From positions 6,568,501-6,632,500 of the forward strand of contig NZ_CP023407.1 in the NCBI RefSeq assembly GCF_003665435.1: a stretch of 64,000 nt of DNA. The letters run 5' to 3'. The notes beneath the pieces are model-generated. The model worked only from the letters and a program-made list of their open reading frames with translations, had not been told where the DNA came from and searched no databases. Made by a program: the position numbers and the translations under genes. The DNA comes from Streptomyces fungicidicus. Its GTDB lineage: Bacteria; Actinomycetota; Actinomycetes; Streptomycetales; Streptomycetaceae. Position 1 is the first letter of the stretch; each line of letters starts with the position of its first letter. Of the stretch, positions 16,072-24,843 are shown piece after piece.

Positions 16072-17387
16072 GGTGTCCTCTCTTCGCGAAGGGGGGTGCG
16101 GTGGCGCTCGCGCAGCGCGGACCGCAGTTGCAGCCACCACACGGCCGAACCGCAGGCGGACGCGGTGGCGACGCCCCAGGCCGAGCCGATCGTGCCGCCG
16201 ACGGCCGCGCCGCCGATCCCGCCGCCGGCGTAGCAGGCGGAGGCGAACAGCTGGCAGCGCAGGCTGAGCCGGGCCGCGCCGAGCGCGCGCAGCCCGGCCG
16301 CGGCGCCGCTGCCGAGGCCGGCGCCCGCGACGCTGAGCGTGGCCGGCACGATGAGTTCCGAGGCGCCGGGCCAGACGTCGCCGAGCACCAGCTCGCCCGC
16401 CCGGTCCGGCATCAGCAGCAGCACCGCTCCCCAGAGCAGCGCGGCCACCGCCTGCCCGCCGCCGAGGAGCAGGCAGAACCTCCCGAGCCGGTGCGGGGCC
16501 TGCCGCAGCATCCGCGCCGCCTCCGCGACGGTGACCAGCGTCAGCCCCATCAGCACGGCGAGGAACGGGCCGAGCAGCAGCTCCGAGCCCCGGATCACCC
16601 CCACCGCGCCGACCCCGACGATCGCGCCGAGCCCGTACGCCCGCAGCTGGCTCGCGCCGCTGACGCTGGTGTTCTCCACCAGGTACCGGTAGCCGAGGTC
16701 GCGGTGGTCGCGGACCCACTCGCGCGCCCCGGTCAGCCGTGGCCGGATACCGGACTGGAAGCAGCCGTACAGCGCGGCCACCGCGGCGGACCCGCCCCAG
16801 GCGAGCACGAACGCGGCCACGCTGCCCACCCGGGCCGCCACCACCATGGCCGGGACGAGCGCGACGCCCCACACCACGTCGTTGACGAACGCCTTCCGCC
16901 CGGCGCCGGCGGCGAAGAACGAGTACCGCCAGGCGTCCTGCAGCAGCAGCCCCGGCAGCATGACGCCGAGGCAGACGAACGCGGGCCCCACGCTGCTCCC
17001 GAGCACCGGCCCGGCCGCCAGGCACCCCGCGCCGATGACGGCGCCGACGCCGAGCGCGGTACCCGAGGACCGGGCCACCGCCCCCCGCCAGGACGCGTCC
17101 GGCACGCCGCTGAAACGGACCACGAGCGGGTCGGTGGCCAGGCCGCGGGAGACGCTGAGCACCACGCCATAGGTCACCCAGGCCAGGCTGAACACGCCGA
17201 ACGCGGTCAGCCCCAGCGAACGGGCCACATAGACGCCCACCGCGAAGTTGGACAGGCTGGAGGCCGCCTGGTCGGCCAGCCCCCAGGACAGCCGGCCGAC
17301 GACGGCCCGGGTGACGGTCCGCCGGGCGGAACCGGCCGGGGCCGCCGTGGCCGTCGTCTTCTCCCCCTCGGTGGTCATCGGCGTCAC
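16068..17387 (-). CDS. Wzx-like polysaccharide flippase / membrane export protein
   Basis: This 439-residue integral membrane protein has about 12 hydrophobic helices. Its pattern is like the MOP-superfamily polysaccharide transporters (Wzx, PST), beginning RLSWGLADQAASSLSNFAVG. No catalytic motif is seen. The GTG start at 17387 overlaps the upstream gene's stop (GTGA), and an ATG three codons later is an alternative. In the context of an O-antigen-polymerase-like protein and two Wzz-like proteins it is the obvious candidate for flipping the lipid-linked repeat unit across the membrane. Confidence 0.78.
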   Translation of the reverse strand: MTPMTTEGEKTTATAAPAGSARRTVTRAVVGRLSWGLADQAASSLSNFAVGVYVARSLGLTAFGVFSLAWVTYGVVLSVSRGLATDPLVVRFSGVPDASWRGAVARSSGTALGVGAVIGAGCLAAGPVLGSSVGPAFVCLGVMLPGLLLQDAWRYSFFAAGAGRKAFVNDVVWGVALVPAMVVAARVGSVAAFVLAWGGSAAVAALYGCFQSGIRPRLTGAREWVRDHRDLGYRYLVENTSVSGASQLRAYGLGAIVGVGAVGVIRGSELLLGPFLAVLMGLTLVTVAEAARMLRQAPHRLGRFCLLLGGGQAVAALLWGAVLLLMPDRAGELVLGDVWPGASELIVPATLSVAGAGLGSGAAAGLRALGAARLSLRCQLFASACYAGGGIGGAAVGGTIGSAWGVATASACGSAVWWLQLRSALRERHRTPLREERTP

Positions 17388-18658
17388 GCCTTGAGCAGTC
17401 CGGCGCCGTGCAGGGCGTCGGCGGCGGCGGCGACGGTGTCGAACGGCAGCCCGGACCGCTCGGCGACGTCCAGCAGACCGTGCTCGCCGTCGGAGAGGCT
17501 GAGCACCCAGAGCATGGCCATCTGGGCCTCCTTGGCGTCGCTGCGGCCCCCGAGCGAGTCGTACAGCCCCCGCCGCCCCAGCTGCGGTTCGCCGTAGGGG
17601 CTGAGGTTGACGTACCGCCGGTTCCGGTCGAGCACGGCGAACGCCTCCCGGCAGACCGCGAGGGTGTCCTCCATCGCCTCCGGGGAGACGAACTCCAGGT
17701 CGTCCGCCGAGGTGTGGTACTCGGGATAGCCCGCGTACGGGGTCCGGCTGAGCGAGCCCACGCCGAGATCGAACCCGGGCGAGCAGTACTGCCGCTCGTC
17801 ATAGCCGTACGGGGTGAACTCGGTGATCCGGTGCGGCCGTCCGGAGGCGGTCAGCACATGCCGCAGCACCCGGTCGATCTCCGCGTCGCCGCGCCTGCTC
17901 CGCTTGTACGTCAGGTCGCCCGGGTCGCCGGCGCAGGCCAGCACCAAACCGTGCCGCACCCGTTCCACCCGCTCCGCGTTGCGCGCCAGCCAGGTGATCG
18001 CCCCGATGGTGCCGGGGGCGAAGACGAACCGGTAGGTGTAGTAAGGCGTCCGCTCCGCCAGCGCCCGCGCCAGGTACGTCGCCACCGCGATCCCGGTCAG
18101 GTTGTCGTTGGCCAGCGACGGGTGGCAGACGTGGCAGGAGACGAGCACCTCGTCGGCGACCTGCCCCGGCACCACGTGCTCGGCGTAGGTGAGGTGGCCG
18201 TCGGCGAGCGTGGAGTCGATCCGCACCTCGTAGTCGCCGTCCGGCAGCGCGTCCAGGGTCTCCTGCGCCAGGCAGAAACCCCACTCCGGCCGGTAGTAAC
18301 TGGTGCGGTACGGAACCCATTTCGGGTGGTCGGGCAGCGTGTACAGGTGCTCACGCAGCTCGGACAGCGGCATCGTCGCCGACACCGGCACGCTGTAGCC
18401 GAGGACGTGCAGGCTGGACGCGGCGAAGTCGACGACCCGGCGTCCGGTGCCGTCGGCGACGTAGGCGTCCCGGATGTTCCACTCCTGCGGCACCGTCCAG
18501 TCGAGCACCTGCGTCCCGGTCGGCACCTCGTGCACCCGCAGCGGGACGTACTCGCCGACGATGTCCAGGGTGGCGCGCACCCCGTCGCCGGTGATGCTCC
18601 GGCAGAGCGGGTACAACCGCTCCACCAGCGCGTACATCTCCTCGCCCGTCCCGGTCAC
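17384..18658 (-). CDS. DUF4910/DUF2172 aminopeptidase-like protein
   Basis: This 424-residue protein begins with the signature LYPLCRSITGDGVRATL and carries an M28-peptidase-like core with CHVCHPSLANDNLTGIAVAT (metal-ligand region), followed by YPEYHTSADDLEFVSPEAME. The C-terminal 70 residues form a winged-helix-like domain (DVAERSGLPFDTVAAAADAL). Members occur in sugar and antibiotic clusters but the reaction is not established as far as I know. The GTG start at 18658 overlaps the SDR stop (GTGA). Together with the SDR, PIG-L, cytidylyltransferase and C-methyltransferase genes it forms a compact sugar-modification module. Confidence 0.8.
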   Translation of the reverse strand: MTGTGEEMYALVERLYPLCRSITGDGVRATLDIVGEYVPLRVHEVPTGTQVLDWTVPQEWNIRDAYVADGTGRRVVDFAASSLHVLGYSVPVSATMPLSELREHLYTLPDHPKWVPYRTSYYRPEWGFCLAQETLDALPDGDYEVRIDSTLADGHLTYAEHVVPGQVADEVLVSCHVCHPSLANDNLTGIAVATYLARALAERTPYYTYRFVFAPGTIGAITWLARNAERVERVRHGLVLACAGDPGDLTYKRSRRGDAEIDRVLRHVLTASGRPHRITEFTPYGYDERQYCSPGFDLGVGSLSRTPYAGYPEYHTSADDLEFVSPEAMEDTLAVCREAFAVLDRNRRYVNLSPYGEPQLGRRGLYDSLGGRSDAKEAQMAMLWVLSLSDGEHGLLDVAERSGLPFDTVAAAADALHGAGLLKA

Positions 18659-19680
18659 CGGCGCCACCGCAGGGTGTCGTCGACGGTGCCGGCGTCGGAC
18701 GCCGCGCGCAGCACGGCGAGCCGGGTGAAACGCTGCTCGAAGTCCTCCCGGGTCAGCCCGTGCTTGCGGTAGGCGTCGGCGAGTTCGAGCGCGCCCCGCT
18801 TCACCGTCCACTCGCAGTCGAAGCCGGGCACCGCGGCGCGGAACCGGGAGAAGTCCACCCGGTACGACCGCGGGTCGGCGCCGGTCTCCCCGGTGATCAC
18901 CACCTTGGAACCGGCGACCGCCTCGGCGACCTGCCCGGCGATCTCGGCGACCGTGACGTTGTTGACCTCGCTGCCGATGTTGAACGCCCGGTCGTGCACC
19001 GCTTCCCGTGGCGCGACCAGCGCGGCGGCGAAGGCGCGGGCGATGTCGGCGGCGTGCACCAGCGGGCGCCAGGGGGTGCCGTCGGAGAGCACGAGGACCT
19101 CGCCGGACAGGAGGGCGTGGCCCACCAGGTTGTTCAGCACGATGTCGGCGCGCAGCCGGGGGGAGTGGCCGAAGGCGGTGGCGTTGCGCATGTACACCGG
19201 GCTGAAGTCGCCGTCGGACAGGGCGTGCAGGTCGTCCTCCACCCGCACCTTGGACTCCGCGTACGGCGTCACCGGGCGCAGCGGGGCGTCCTCGCCCACC
19301 AGGTCGTCACCCCCGGCGGCGCCGTAGACCGAGCAGGTCGACGCGTACAGGAAGCGCTGCACCCCGGCGTCGCGGGCGAGCCGGGCGAGCCGCACGGACG
19401 CGTGGTGGTTGATGTCGTAGGTGAGTTCGGGAGCCAGCGAGCCCAGCGGGTCGTTGGACAGCGCGGCCAGATGGATCACGGCGTCCACCCCGGCCACGTG
19501 CTCGGCCGTGACGTCCCGCAGGTCCACCCGCTGCCCCGGCGGGTCCGCGGGGCGCGGGCCCAGCACGCAGTCGGCGAACAGGCCGGCGTCGAGACCGACG
19601 ACCTCGTGGCCCGCGGCCGTGAGCACGGGGACCATCACGGTGCCCAGGTAGCCCTGATGTCCGGTCAGCAGTACGCGCAC
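18655..19680 (-). CDS. NAD-dependent epimerase/dehydratase (extended SDR)
   Basis: This 341-residue extended short-chain dehydrogenase has the N-terminal nucleotide motif GHQGYLG (residues 7-13) and the catalytic YAESK (Tyr-x3-Lys) preceded by the Ser of YASTCSVYG. The family acts on nucleotide sugars as 4-epimerase, 4,6-dehydratase or 4-reductase. The exact reaction cannot be told here, but it is the only visible candidate for forming or reducing a keto-sugar in this module. It starts at GTG (19680), 3 nt after the PIG-L gene. Confidence 0.84.
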   Translation of the reverse strand: MRVLLTGHQGYLGTVMVPVLTAAGHEVVGLDAGLFADCVLGPRPADPPGQRVDLRDVTAEHVAGVDAVIHLAALSNDPLGSLAPELTYDINHHASVRLARLARDAGVQRFLYASTCSVYGAAGGDDLVGEDAPLRPVTPYAESKVRVEDDLHALSDGDFSPVYMRNATAFGHSPRLRADIVLNNLVGHALLSGEVLVLSDGTPWRPLVHAADIARAFAAALVAPREAVHDRAFNIGSEVNNVTVAEIAGQVAEAVAGSKVVITGETGADPRSYRVDFSRFRAAVPGFDCEWTVKRGALELADAYRKHGLTREDFEQRFTRLAVLRAASDAGTVDDTLRWRR

Positions 19681-19683
19681 GGT

Positions 19684-20331
19684 TCAATCCCCCAGGTTCA
19701 GAGTGAGTTTGGTGACGGCGAACGCCTCGGCGTAGCGGGCGTGGCATTCGATGCCGCGGATCCGGGCCAGCCCCAGGAAGGCCTCCCGGTCGTACCAGGG
19801 CCGGTGCCGCTGCGAGGGGTAGTGCTCCTGCAGCAGCCGCACCTTCCGCTCGGCGAGGTCCGGCGACAGCGGCTGGTACGCCGCCATCCGGCCGAGGTCG
19901 CCGTCCCACTTGACGATCTCGTAGCCGAGCACCAGGTGGTCGCGGAACGCGGTGGACATCAGCTTCGCCAGGCCCCGGTGGTCCTGGTGGGCGTCCTCGG
20001 TGCGCGGGGCCAGCACGAGATCGGGCTCGGTGCGCCCGCGCAGCTCCTCGACCGCGGACTTGGCCTCCTCCCAGTGCGCCGGCATCCGGCCGTCCGGCAG
20101 TTTCAGCACGGTCAGCCGCAGGTCGGCGCCCGGGCAGAAGGCGGCGAGCGCGGCCCGCTCCTCCTCCTCCCGCTCGCCGCCGCCGCCGGAGAGCACCAGC
20201 GCGTCGACGCGGACGCCGGGCCGGGCCAGGCACAGGGTGAGCAGGGTGCCGCCGGCGCCGATGGCGATGTCGTCGCAGTGCGCGCCCACCGCGACGACCC
20301 GGTCCAGGCGCCCGGAGCCGAGCCGGATCAC
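19684..20331 (-). CDS. PIG-L family deacetylase
   Basis: This 215-residue Zn-dependent LmbE/PIG-L fold protein has the metal and catalytic motif AHCDDIAIG near residue 17. The usual Pro of AHPDD is replaced by Cys. A second metal motif, HQDHRG, lies mid-protein. Family members remove N-acetyl groups from GlcNAc-containing substrates. In this locus it could deacetylate an amino sugar on a nucleotide or lipid carrier. The GTG start overlaps the cytidylyltransferase stop. Confidence 0.83.
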   Translation of the reverse strand: MIRLGSGRLDRVVAVGAHCDDIAIGAGGTLLTLCLARPGVRVDALVLSGGGGEREEEERAALAAFCPGADLRLTVLKLPDGRMPAHWEEAKSAVEELRGRTEPDLVLAPRTEDAHQDHRGLAKLMSTAFRDHLVLGYEIVKWDGDLGRMAAYQPLSPDLAERKVRLLQEHYPSQRHRPWYDREAFLGLARIRGIECHARYAEAFAVTKLTLNLGD

Positions 20332-21137
20332 GCGGTCCTCACCCCGGCGCCCGCCCCCGCGCCGTCCCGCTCCCACACGGCCCACGGGCGGTCGCCCCGG
20401 GCGTAGGCGTCGTCGAGCGCGGCCCGCTCCTTCACCGTGTCGGTGGGCTTCCAGAAGCCGCGGTGCCGGTGCGCCACCAGCCGTCCCCGCTTGGCCAGTC
20501 CGGCGCATCCGTCGGCGACCAGGTCCCCGCCCTCCGGGATGTGGTCGAAGACCTCCTGGCGGAGCACGAAGTAGCCGCCGTTCTCCCACAGCGGCAGTTC
20601 GCTCACCGGAGTGATACCGCCCACCAGGCCGTCCTCGCCCAGGTCCACACAGTGGAACGAGGACTGCGGCGGCACCACCATCATCGAAGCGCCCGCGTCG
20701 CGCCGGGAGAACCGGTCGATCATCTCCGGCAGCGGGGCGTCGGTGAGCACGTCGGCGTAGTTGGCGAGGAATATCTCCTCGCCGTCCAGGTGGTGCCGCA
20801 CCCGTCGCAGCCGCTCCCCGATCGGCGACTCGATGCCGGTCTGCGCGAACGTGATGGTCCAGTCGGCGATGTCGGTGGACAGCAACTCCGTCCGCCCGCC
20901 GCGCAGTACGAAGTCGTTGGACGTCGTCTCCTCGTAGGAGAGGAAGAAGTCCTTGATGTGGTGGGCCCCGTAGCCGAGGCACAGGACGAACTCCGTGTGC
21001 CCGAAGTGCGCGTAGTACCGCATGACGTGCCAGATCAGCGGTCGCGGCCCGACCATCGCCATCGGCTTGGGCACGTCGTCGGAGCTTCCGCTGCGCATCC
21101 GCATCCCGTAGCCGCCGCAGAACAGTACGACCTTCAT
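20328..21137 (-). CDS. Sugar-1-phosphate cytidylyltransferase-like nucleotidyltransferase
   Basis: This 269-residue nucleotidyltransferase has the N-terminal signature KVVLFCGGYGMRMRSGSSDD followed by PKPM, and FLANYADVLTD as the metal site. The pattern is that of glucose-1-phosphate cytidylyltransferases (RfbF) rather than the thymidylyl class. It should make a CDP- or other NDP-sugar. No CDP-glucose 4,6-dehydratase (RfbG) is present in the locus, so the activated sugar may be used by the SDR and C-methyltransferase instead. It overlaps both neighbours by 4 nt. Confidence 0.84.
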   Translation of the reverse strand: MKVVLFCGGYGMRMRSGSSDDVPKPMAMVGPRPLIWHVMRYYAHFGHTEFVLCLGYGAHHIKDFFLSYEETTSNDFVLRGGRTELLSTDIADWTITFAQTGIESPIGERLRRVRHHLDGEEIFLANYADVLTDAPLPEMIDRFSRRDAGASMMVVPPQSSFHCVDLGEDGLVGGITPVSELPLWENGGYFVLRQEVFDHIPEGGDLVADGCAGLAKRGRLVAHRHRGFWKPTDTVKERAALDDAYARGDRPWAVWERDGAGAGAGVRTA

Positions 21138-22369
21138 GCCCCCACCTCGACGATGCTCAGTTCCGGTATCGGGAAGACCAGCCGGCCGCCCCATTCGTGC
21201 ACGTAGGACAGCTGCTCGGTCAGCTCGGCCCGCAGGTTCCACGGGAGGACCAGGACGTAGTCCGGCCGGTCGGCGGCGATCCGCTCGGGCGGCAGGATCG
21301 GGATGCGGGTGCCCGGGGTGAACCTGCCGTGCTTGTACGGGTTGCGGTCGACCGTGTACGGGAGCAGGTCGGGCCGGATGCCGCAGTGGTTGAGCAGGGT
21401 GTTGCCCTTGCCCGGGGCGCCGTAGCCGACGACCGTCTCACCGCGCTCGGCCGCGTCGATGAGGAACCGCAGCAGGTCCCGGCGCACCTTGGCCACCCGC
21501 GCGGAGAACTCGGCGTACCCGGACAGCTCCTGGAGGCCGGCGGACTTCTCCCGGTCCAGCACCTCCGCCACCCGCCGGGACGGCTCGCCGGCCACCTCGG
21601 CGGGGCGGGCCCACAGCCGGATGGAACCGCCGTGCGTCGGCAGCAACTCGACGTCCACGAGGGCGAGTCCGCCGCTCGCCAGCGCCCGGGTCGCGGACGC
21701 GACCGTGTAGTACTGGAAGTGCTCGTGGTAGATCGTGTCGTACTGGTTCTCCTCGATCAGGGTCAGCAGGTGCTGCACCTCCACGGAGACCCAGCCGTCG
21801 TCGGCGACCAGGGCGCGCAGCCCCCGGGTGAACCCGACCACGTCGGGGATGTGCGCGTACACGTTGTTCGCCACGACCAGGTCCGCGGGGCCGTGTTCGG
21901 CGCGGACGCCGGCGCCGGTGTCCGGGTCCAGGAACGCGGTGAGCGTGGGCACCCCCGCCTCCCGCGCCGCCGCGCCGACGTTCACCGAGGGCTCGATGCC
22001 CAGGCAGCGGATCCCCCGGTCCACGACGTGCTTCAGCAGGTACCCGTCGTTGCTGGCCACCTCCACCACGAAGGAGCCGGCGCCGAGTTCGAGGCGCGCC
22101 GCGGCGTCGGTGACGAAGGTGCGCGCGTGCTCCACCCAGGAGGTCGAATAGGACGAGAAGTACGCGTACTCGCTGAACGTGTCCTCCGGCGTGATCAGCG
22201 GCGGGATCTGTGCGAGTCGGCAGTCGGCGCAGACCCGCAGGTGCAGCGGGTACGCCGGCTCCGGTCTGTCCAGTTGGTCCGCGGCGAGGAAGCTCTCGCA
22301 CGGTGGCGTCGCCCCGAGATCGACGACGCTCGCCATCGCTTCCGAGCCGCAGAGTCGGCAGTGTGTCAT
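21134..22369 (-). CDS. Sugar C-methyltransferase (zinc-binding N-domain, TylCIII-like)
   Basis: This 411-residue SAM enzyme has three parts. The N-terminal zinc-binding domain has CRLCGS and CADCRLAQ. The central SAM fold has VVEVASNDGYLLKHV, and the C-terminal domain contains VVGYGAPGKGNTLLNHCG. The architecture is that of deoxysugar C3-methyltransferases (Methyltransf_13/11/14). The substrate is usually a 4-keto-2,6-dideoxy or related NDP-sugar. It overlaps the cytidylyltransferase (4 nt) and the upstream glycosyltransferase (4 nt), which places sugar activation and methylation in one coupled module. Confidence 0.87.
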   Translation of the reverse strand: MTHCRLCGSEAMASVVDLGATPPCESFLAADQLDRPEPAYPLHLRVCADCRLAQIPPLITPEDTFSEYAYFSSYSTSWVEHARTFVTDAAARLELGAGSFVVEVASNDGYLLKHVVDRGIRCLGIEPSVNVGAAAREAGVPTLTAFLDPDTGAGVRAEHGPADLVVANNVYAHIPDVVGFTRGLRALVADDGWVSVEVQHLLTLIEENQYDTIYHEHFQYYTVASATRALASGGLALVDVELLPTHGGSIRLWARPAEVAGEPSRRVAEVLDREKSAGLQELSGYAEFSARVAKVRRDLLRFLIDAAERGETVVGYGAPGKGNTLLNHCGIRPDLLPYTVDRNPYKHGRFTPGTRIPILPPERIAADRPDYVLVLPWNLRAELTEQLSYVHEWGGRLVFPIPELSIVEVGA

Positions 22370-23607
22370 CTACTGTCCCCATCCCCCCTGCCCGCGCGGG
22401 TGTCCCCGCCGCGAGCCAGTGCTGACCGACCCGCGATCGCGGTGCGGTACTCCTCCAGCAGGCGCTCCAGGCCGACGGCCGGGCTGAAACCCCGCTCGTA
22501 ACGGCGCCGGGCCGCCCGGCCCATCTCCCGGTTGCGGTCCTCCTCGGCCGTGATCCGGCGTATCCGGGACGCCAGCGAGGCGGCGTCGCCCGGCCGGTGC
22601 AGCAGCCCGGTCCCGCCGTCCTCGACGAGTTCGGTGAAGGCGCCGTGGCCGGCGGCGACCACCGGGACCCCCGCCGCCATCGCCTCCACGGCCACCAGGC
22701 CGAACGCCTCCAGCCAGGTGGAGGGGGCCACCACGGCGACCGCCCCCGCGATGGCCAGGCGGCACCGGTCCGTGTCGTACAGGCCCGCGTACCGCACGTC
22801 GTCCCGGCCCGCCGCCCAGGCGGTCACCTCGTCCTCCAGCGGCCCCGTCCCGGCGATCACGAGCGGCACGCCCACACCCCCGGCGGCGGCGAGCTCGTCC
22901 CACGCGGCCATGAGCAGCCGTACGCCCTTGGCCTCCGCGAGCCGGCCGAGATAGAGCAGGTGCTCGCCGGCGCCCGTGCGGCGGACCCCCGGTTCGGGCA
23001 CGAAGTTGTGCTTCACCGCCAGCCGTTCGGCCGGCATGCCGGCCCGCACCAGGACGTCGCGCTGCGCCGCGGAGATGCACAGGAACCGCTCCACGCCGGT
23101 CCACCAGCGCCGCCGGTTGGCCGACAGGCTGACCGCGAGCGGCACCGTCGCGAGCCGGGAGCCGCGGTAGCAGCCGTGCCGGACGGCGGGCAGCGGCGTG
23201 GCCCCGACGCACTCGGTGCACGGCCGGCCGTCCCGCTGCAGTGTGCCGGGCGGGCAGATCTGGGTGTAGTTGTGCAGCGTGGCGACGGCGGGCACGCCGG
23301 CGTCGGCGCAGGCGGCCAGCACCGCCGGCGACAGCAGCGGGAAGACGTTGTGGATGTGCACCACGTCCGGCCGCCCGGCCCGCAGCCGCGCGGCCAGCTC
23401 CCTGCGGACCGCCGGGTTCCACGGCACGAGCAGCGGCAGCGCGGCCTTGGACGGCAGGGACCGTGCGGCGATGTCGTCGCTGCGCCGCTCGAACACCTCG
23501 ACCCGGTGGCCGGCCGACCGCAGCAGCGCCACCTCCTGGTCGACGACCTTGTTCTCCCCGCTCGGCTGCGCCGAGGCGTAGCGGTTGTGCACCACCAGGA
23601 CGTCCAT
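22366..23607 (-). CDS. Family 4 glycosyltransferase (GT-B)
   Basis: This 413-residue glycosyltransferase has the GT4 fold. The N-terminal acceptor domain contains VVHIHNVFPLLSPAVL and ATLHNYTQICPPGTL. The C-terminal donor domain has LYLGRLAEAKGV and the E-x7-E-type motif in WLEAFGLVAVEAMAAGVPVV. It presumably adds a sugar to the lipid-linked repeat unit. It starts at 23607 and lies 2 nt from the polymerase gene. A Cys-rich stretch (about residues 130-155) is typical of this subgroup. Confidence 0.87.
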   Translation of the reverse strand: MDVLVVHNRYASAQPSGENKVVDQEVALLRSAGHRVEVFERRSDDIAARSLPSKAALPLLVPWNPAVRRELAARLRAGRPDVVHIHNVFPLLSPAVLAACADAGVPAVATLHNYTQICPPGTLQRDGRPCTECVGATPLPAVRHGCYRGSRLATVPLAVSLSANRRRWWTGVERFLCISAAQRDVLVRAGMPAERLAVKHNFVPEPGVRRTGAGEHLLYLGRLAEAKGVRLLMAAWDELAAAGGVGVPLVIAGTGPLEDEVTAWAAGRDDVRYAGLYDTDRCRLAIAGAVAVVAPSTWLEAFGLVAVEAMAAGVPVVAAGHGAFTELVEDGGTGLLHRPGDAASLASRIRRITAEEDRNREMGRAARRRYERGFSPAVGLERLLEEYRTAIAGRSALARGGDTRAGRGDGDSR

Positions 23608-23609
23608 GC

Positions 23610-24842
23610 TCAGGTCACCTCCGGGGTCCGGGCCCACCGCGGGACGCGCCGGCGGGGCACGTCGGGCGCCGGGACGGCAGTGGTCGCGGCGGGCGCCGCC
23701 AACAGCGAGGCGGCCACGGTCAGATGCAGCAGATAGGGCGAGGCGTCGCCCAGCCCCGCCTCGGTGTACGACGCGATCGCGCAGTAGCTGATCAGGAAGA
23801 TCGCGCAGGCCCTCGACAGCGACGGCGGCCGCAGCAGCGCGACCCCGCCCAGCACGGCCACGGCCGCCGCCACCAGGGTGACGCCGAACACCCCCTGCTC
23901 GTGGTAGACGGCCAGCCAGCTGTTGTCGATGGGCAGCCCGCCGAACGACTTGTCGCCCAGGCCCGCCCCGAACACGTACTCCGAGGTCGTCCGGGGCGCC
24001 GCCAGCAGGGCGTCCCAGACCTTGGCCCGGCCGGTGAGGCTGGCGAAGTTCTCCTGGCTCTGTCCGCGCAGGAACCACGCCTGCAGCACGGAGCCGAACC
24101 CCACCGCGGCCACGGCCGCGCACGCCACCGCCCAGGTGAAGAAGCGGCGGGCGGCGGCGCTGGTCAGGACGAGCGAGCCGATCGCCAGGATCAGCCCGGC
24201 CAGCAGGCCGAGGGTGGCCGTGCGGGTGTGGGTCAGCGCGAGCAGGACGAGCGCCGGCAGGGCCACCAGCGCCGCGCTGCGGCGGTCGGTGCGGCCGCCC
24301 AGCAGGAGCAGCACGGACAGCCCGGTGATCACCGCGGCGTACTGGCCGATCTGCGGCGGGGTGAGCGGCCACAGCGCGCCGACCAGCCGTCCGCCGTAGA
24401 GCTCGGGCATCGCGGCGCCCGGTGAGACGACCAGGCCGGCGGCGACCGAGCAGAGCACCAGGAAGTACATCCGGATGTGGTGCCTGACGAACCCCGGGCC
24501 ACCGTCCCACCAGCGGCTGAGCAGCCACAGCGTGCCGACGAAGAGGGCCAGCCGGGCGCAGCGGAACAGCGCGCCGAACCCGGACTCCAGGTCCGCGCTG
24601 GAGATCACGCTCGGCACCAGCAGCAGGGTGAGCAGCAGCAGGAAGGCGCTCGGGCGGACGCGCAGCCGGAGATTGACCGCGAGCGCCAGCACGAACGCGG
24701 CGGCCAGCGCGCCCATGGTGACCATCTGGATGAGGGAGCGGGGCAGCGGGACGATGGTCTCCGCCCCCGCGGAGCCGAGCGTGTTGAGGACGAGCAGTCC
24801 CCAGGCCGTCCCCACGGCCTTCGGCATGCGGCCGGCGGTCAT
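23610..24842 (-). CDS. O-antigen ligase/polymerase-like membrane protein (Wzy candidate)
   Basis: This 410-residue protein has 11-12 hydrophobic helices. It carries the O-antigen-ligase-family periplasmic motif DNSWLAVYHEQGVFG and an Arg-rich extracytoplasmic loop around RGQSQENFASLTGRAKVW. This is consistent with block polymerisation of repeat units on the outer face of the membrane. I chose the ATG at 24842, one base after the preceding stop, over the GTG at 24851. It is the only Wzy candidate in the locus. Confidence 0.8.
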   Translation of the reverse strand: MTAGRMPKAVGTAWGLLVLNTLGSAGAETIVPLPRSLIQMVTMGALAAAFVLALAVNLRLRVRPSAFLLLLTLLLVPSVISSADLESGFGALFRCARLALFVGTLWLLSRWWDGGPGFVRHHIRMYFLVLCSVAAGLVVSPGAAMPELYGGRLVGALWPLTPPQIGQYAAVITGLSVLLLLGGRTDRRSAALVALPALVLLALTHTRTATLGLLAGLILAIGSLVLTSAAARRFFTWAVACAAVAAVGFGSVLQAWFLRGQSQENFASLTGRAKVWDALLAAPRTTSEYVFGAGLGDKSFGGLPIDNSWLAVYHEQGVFGVTLVAAAVAVLGGVALLRPPSLSRACAIFLISYCAIASYTEAGLGDASPYLLHLTVAASLLAAPAATTAVPAPDVPRRRVPRWARTPEVT

Positions 24843-24843
24843 C

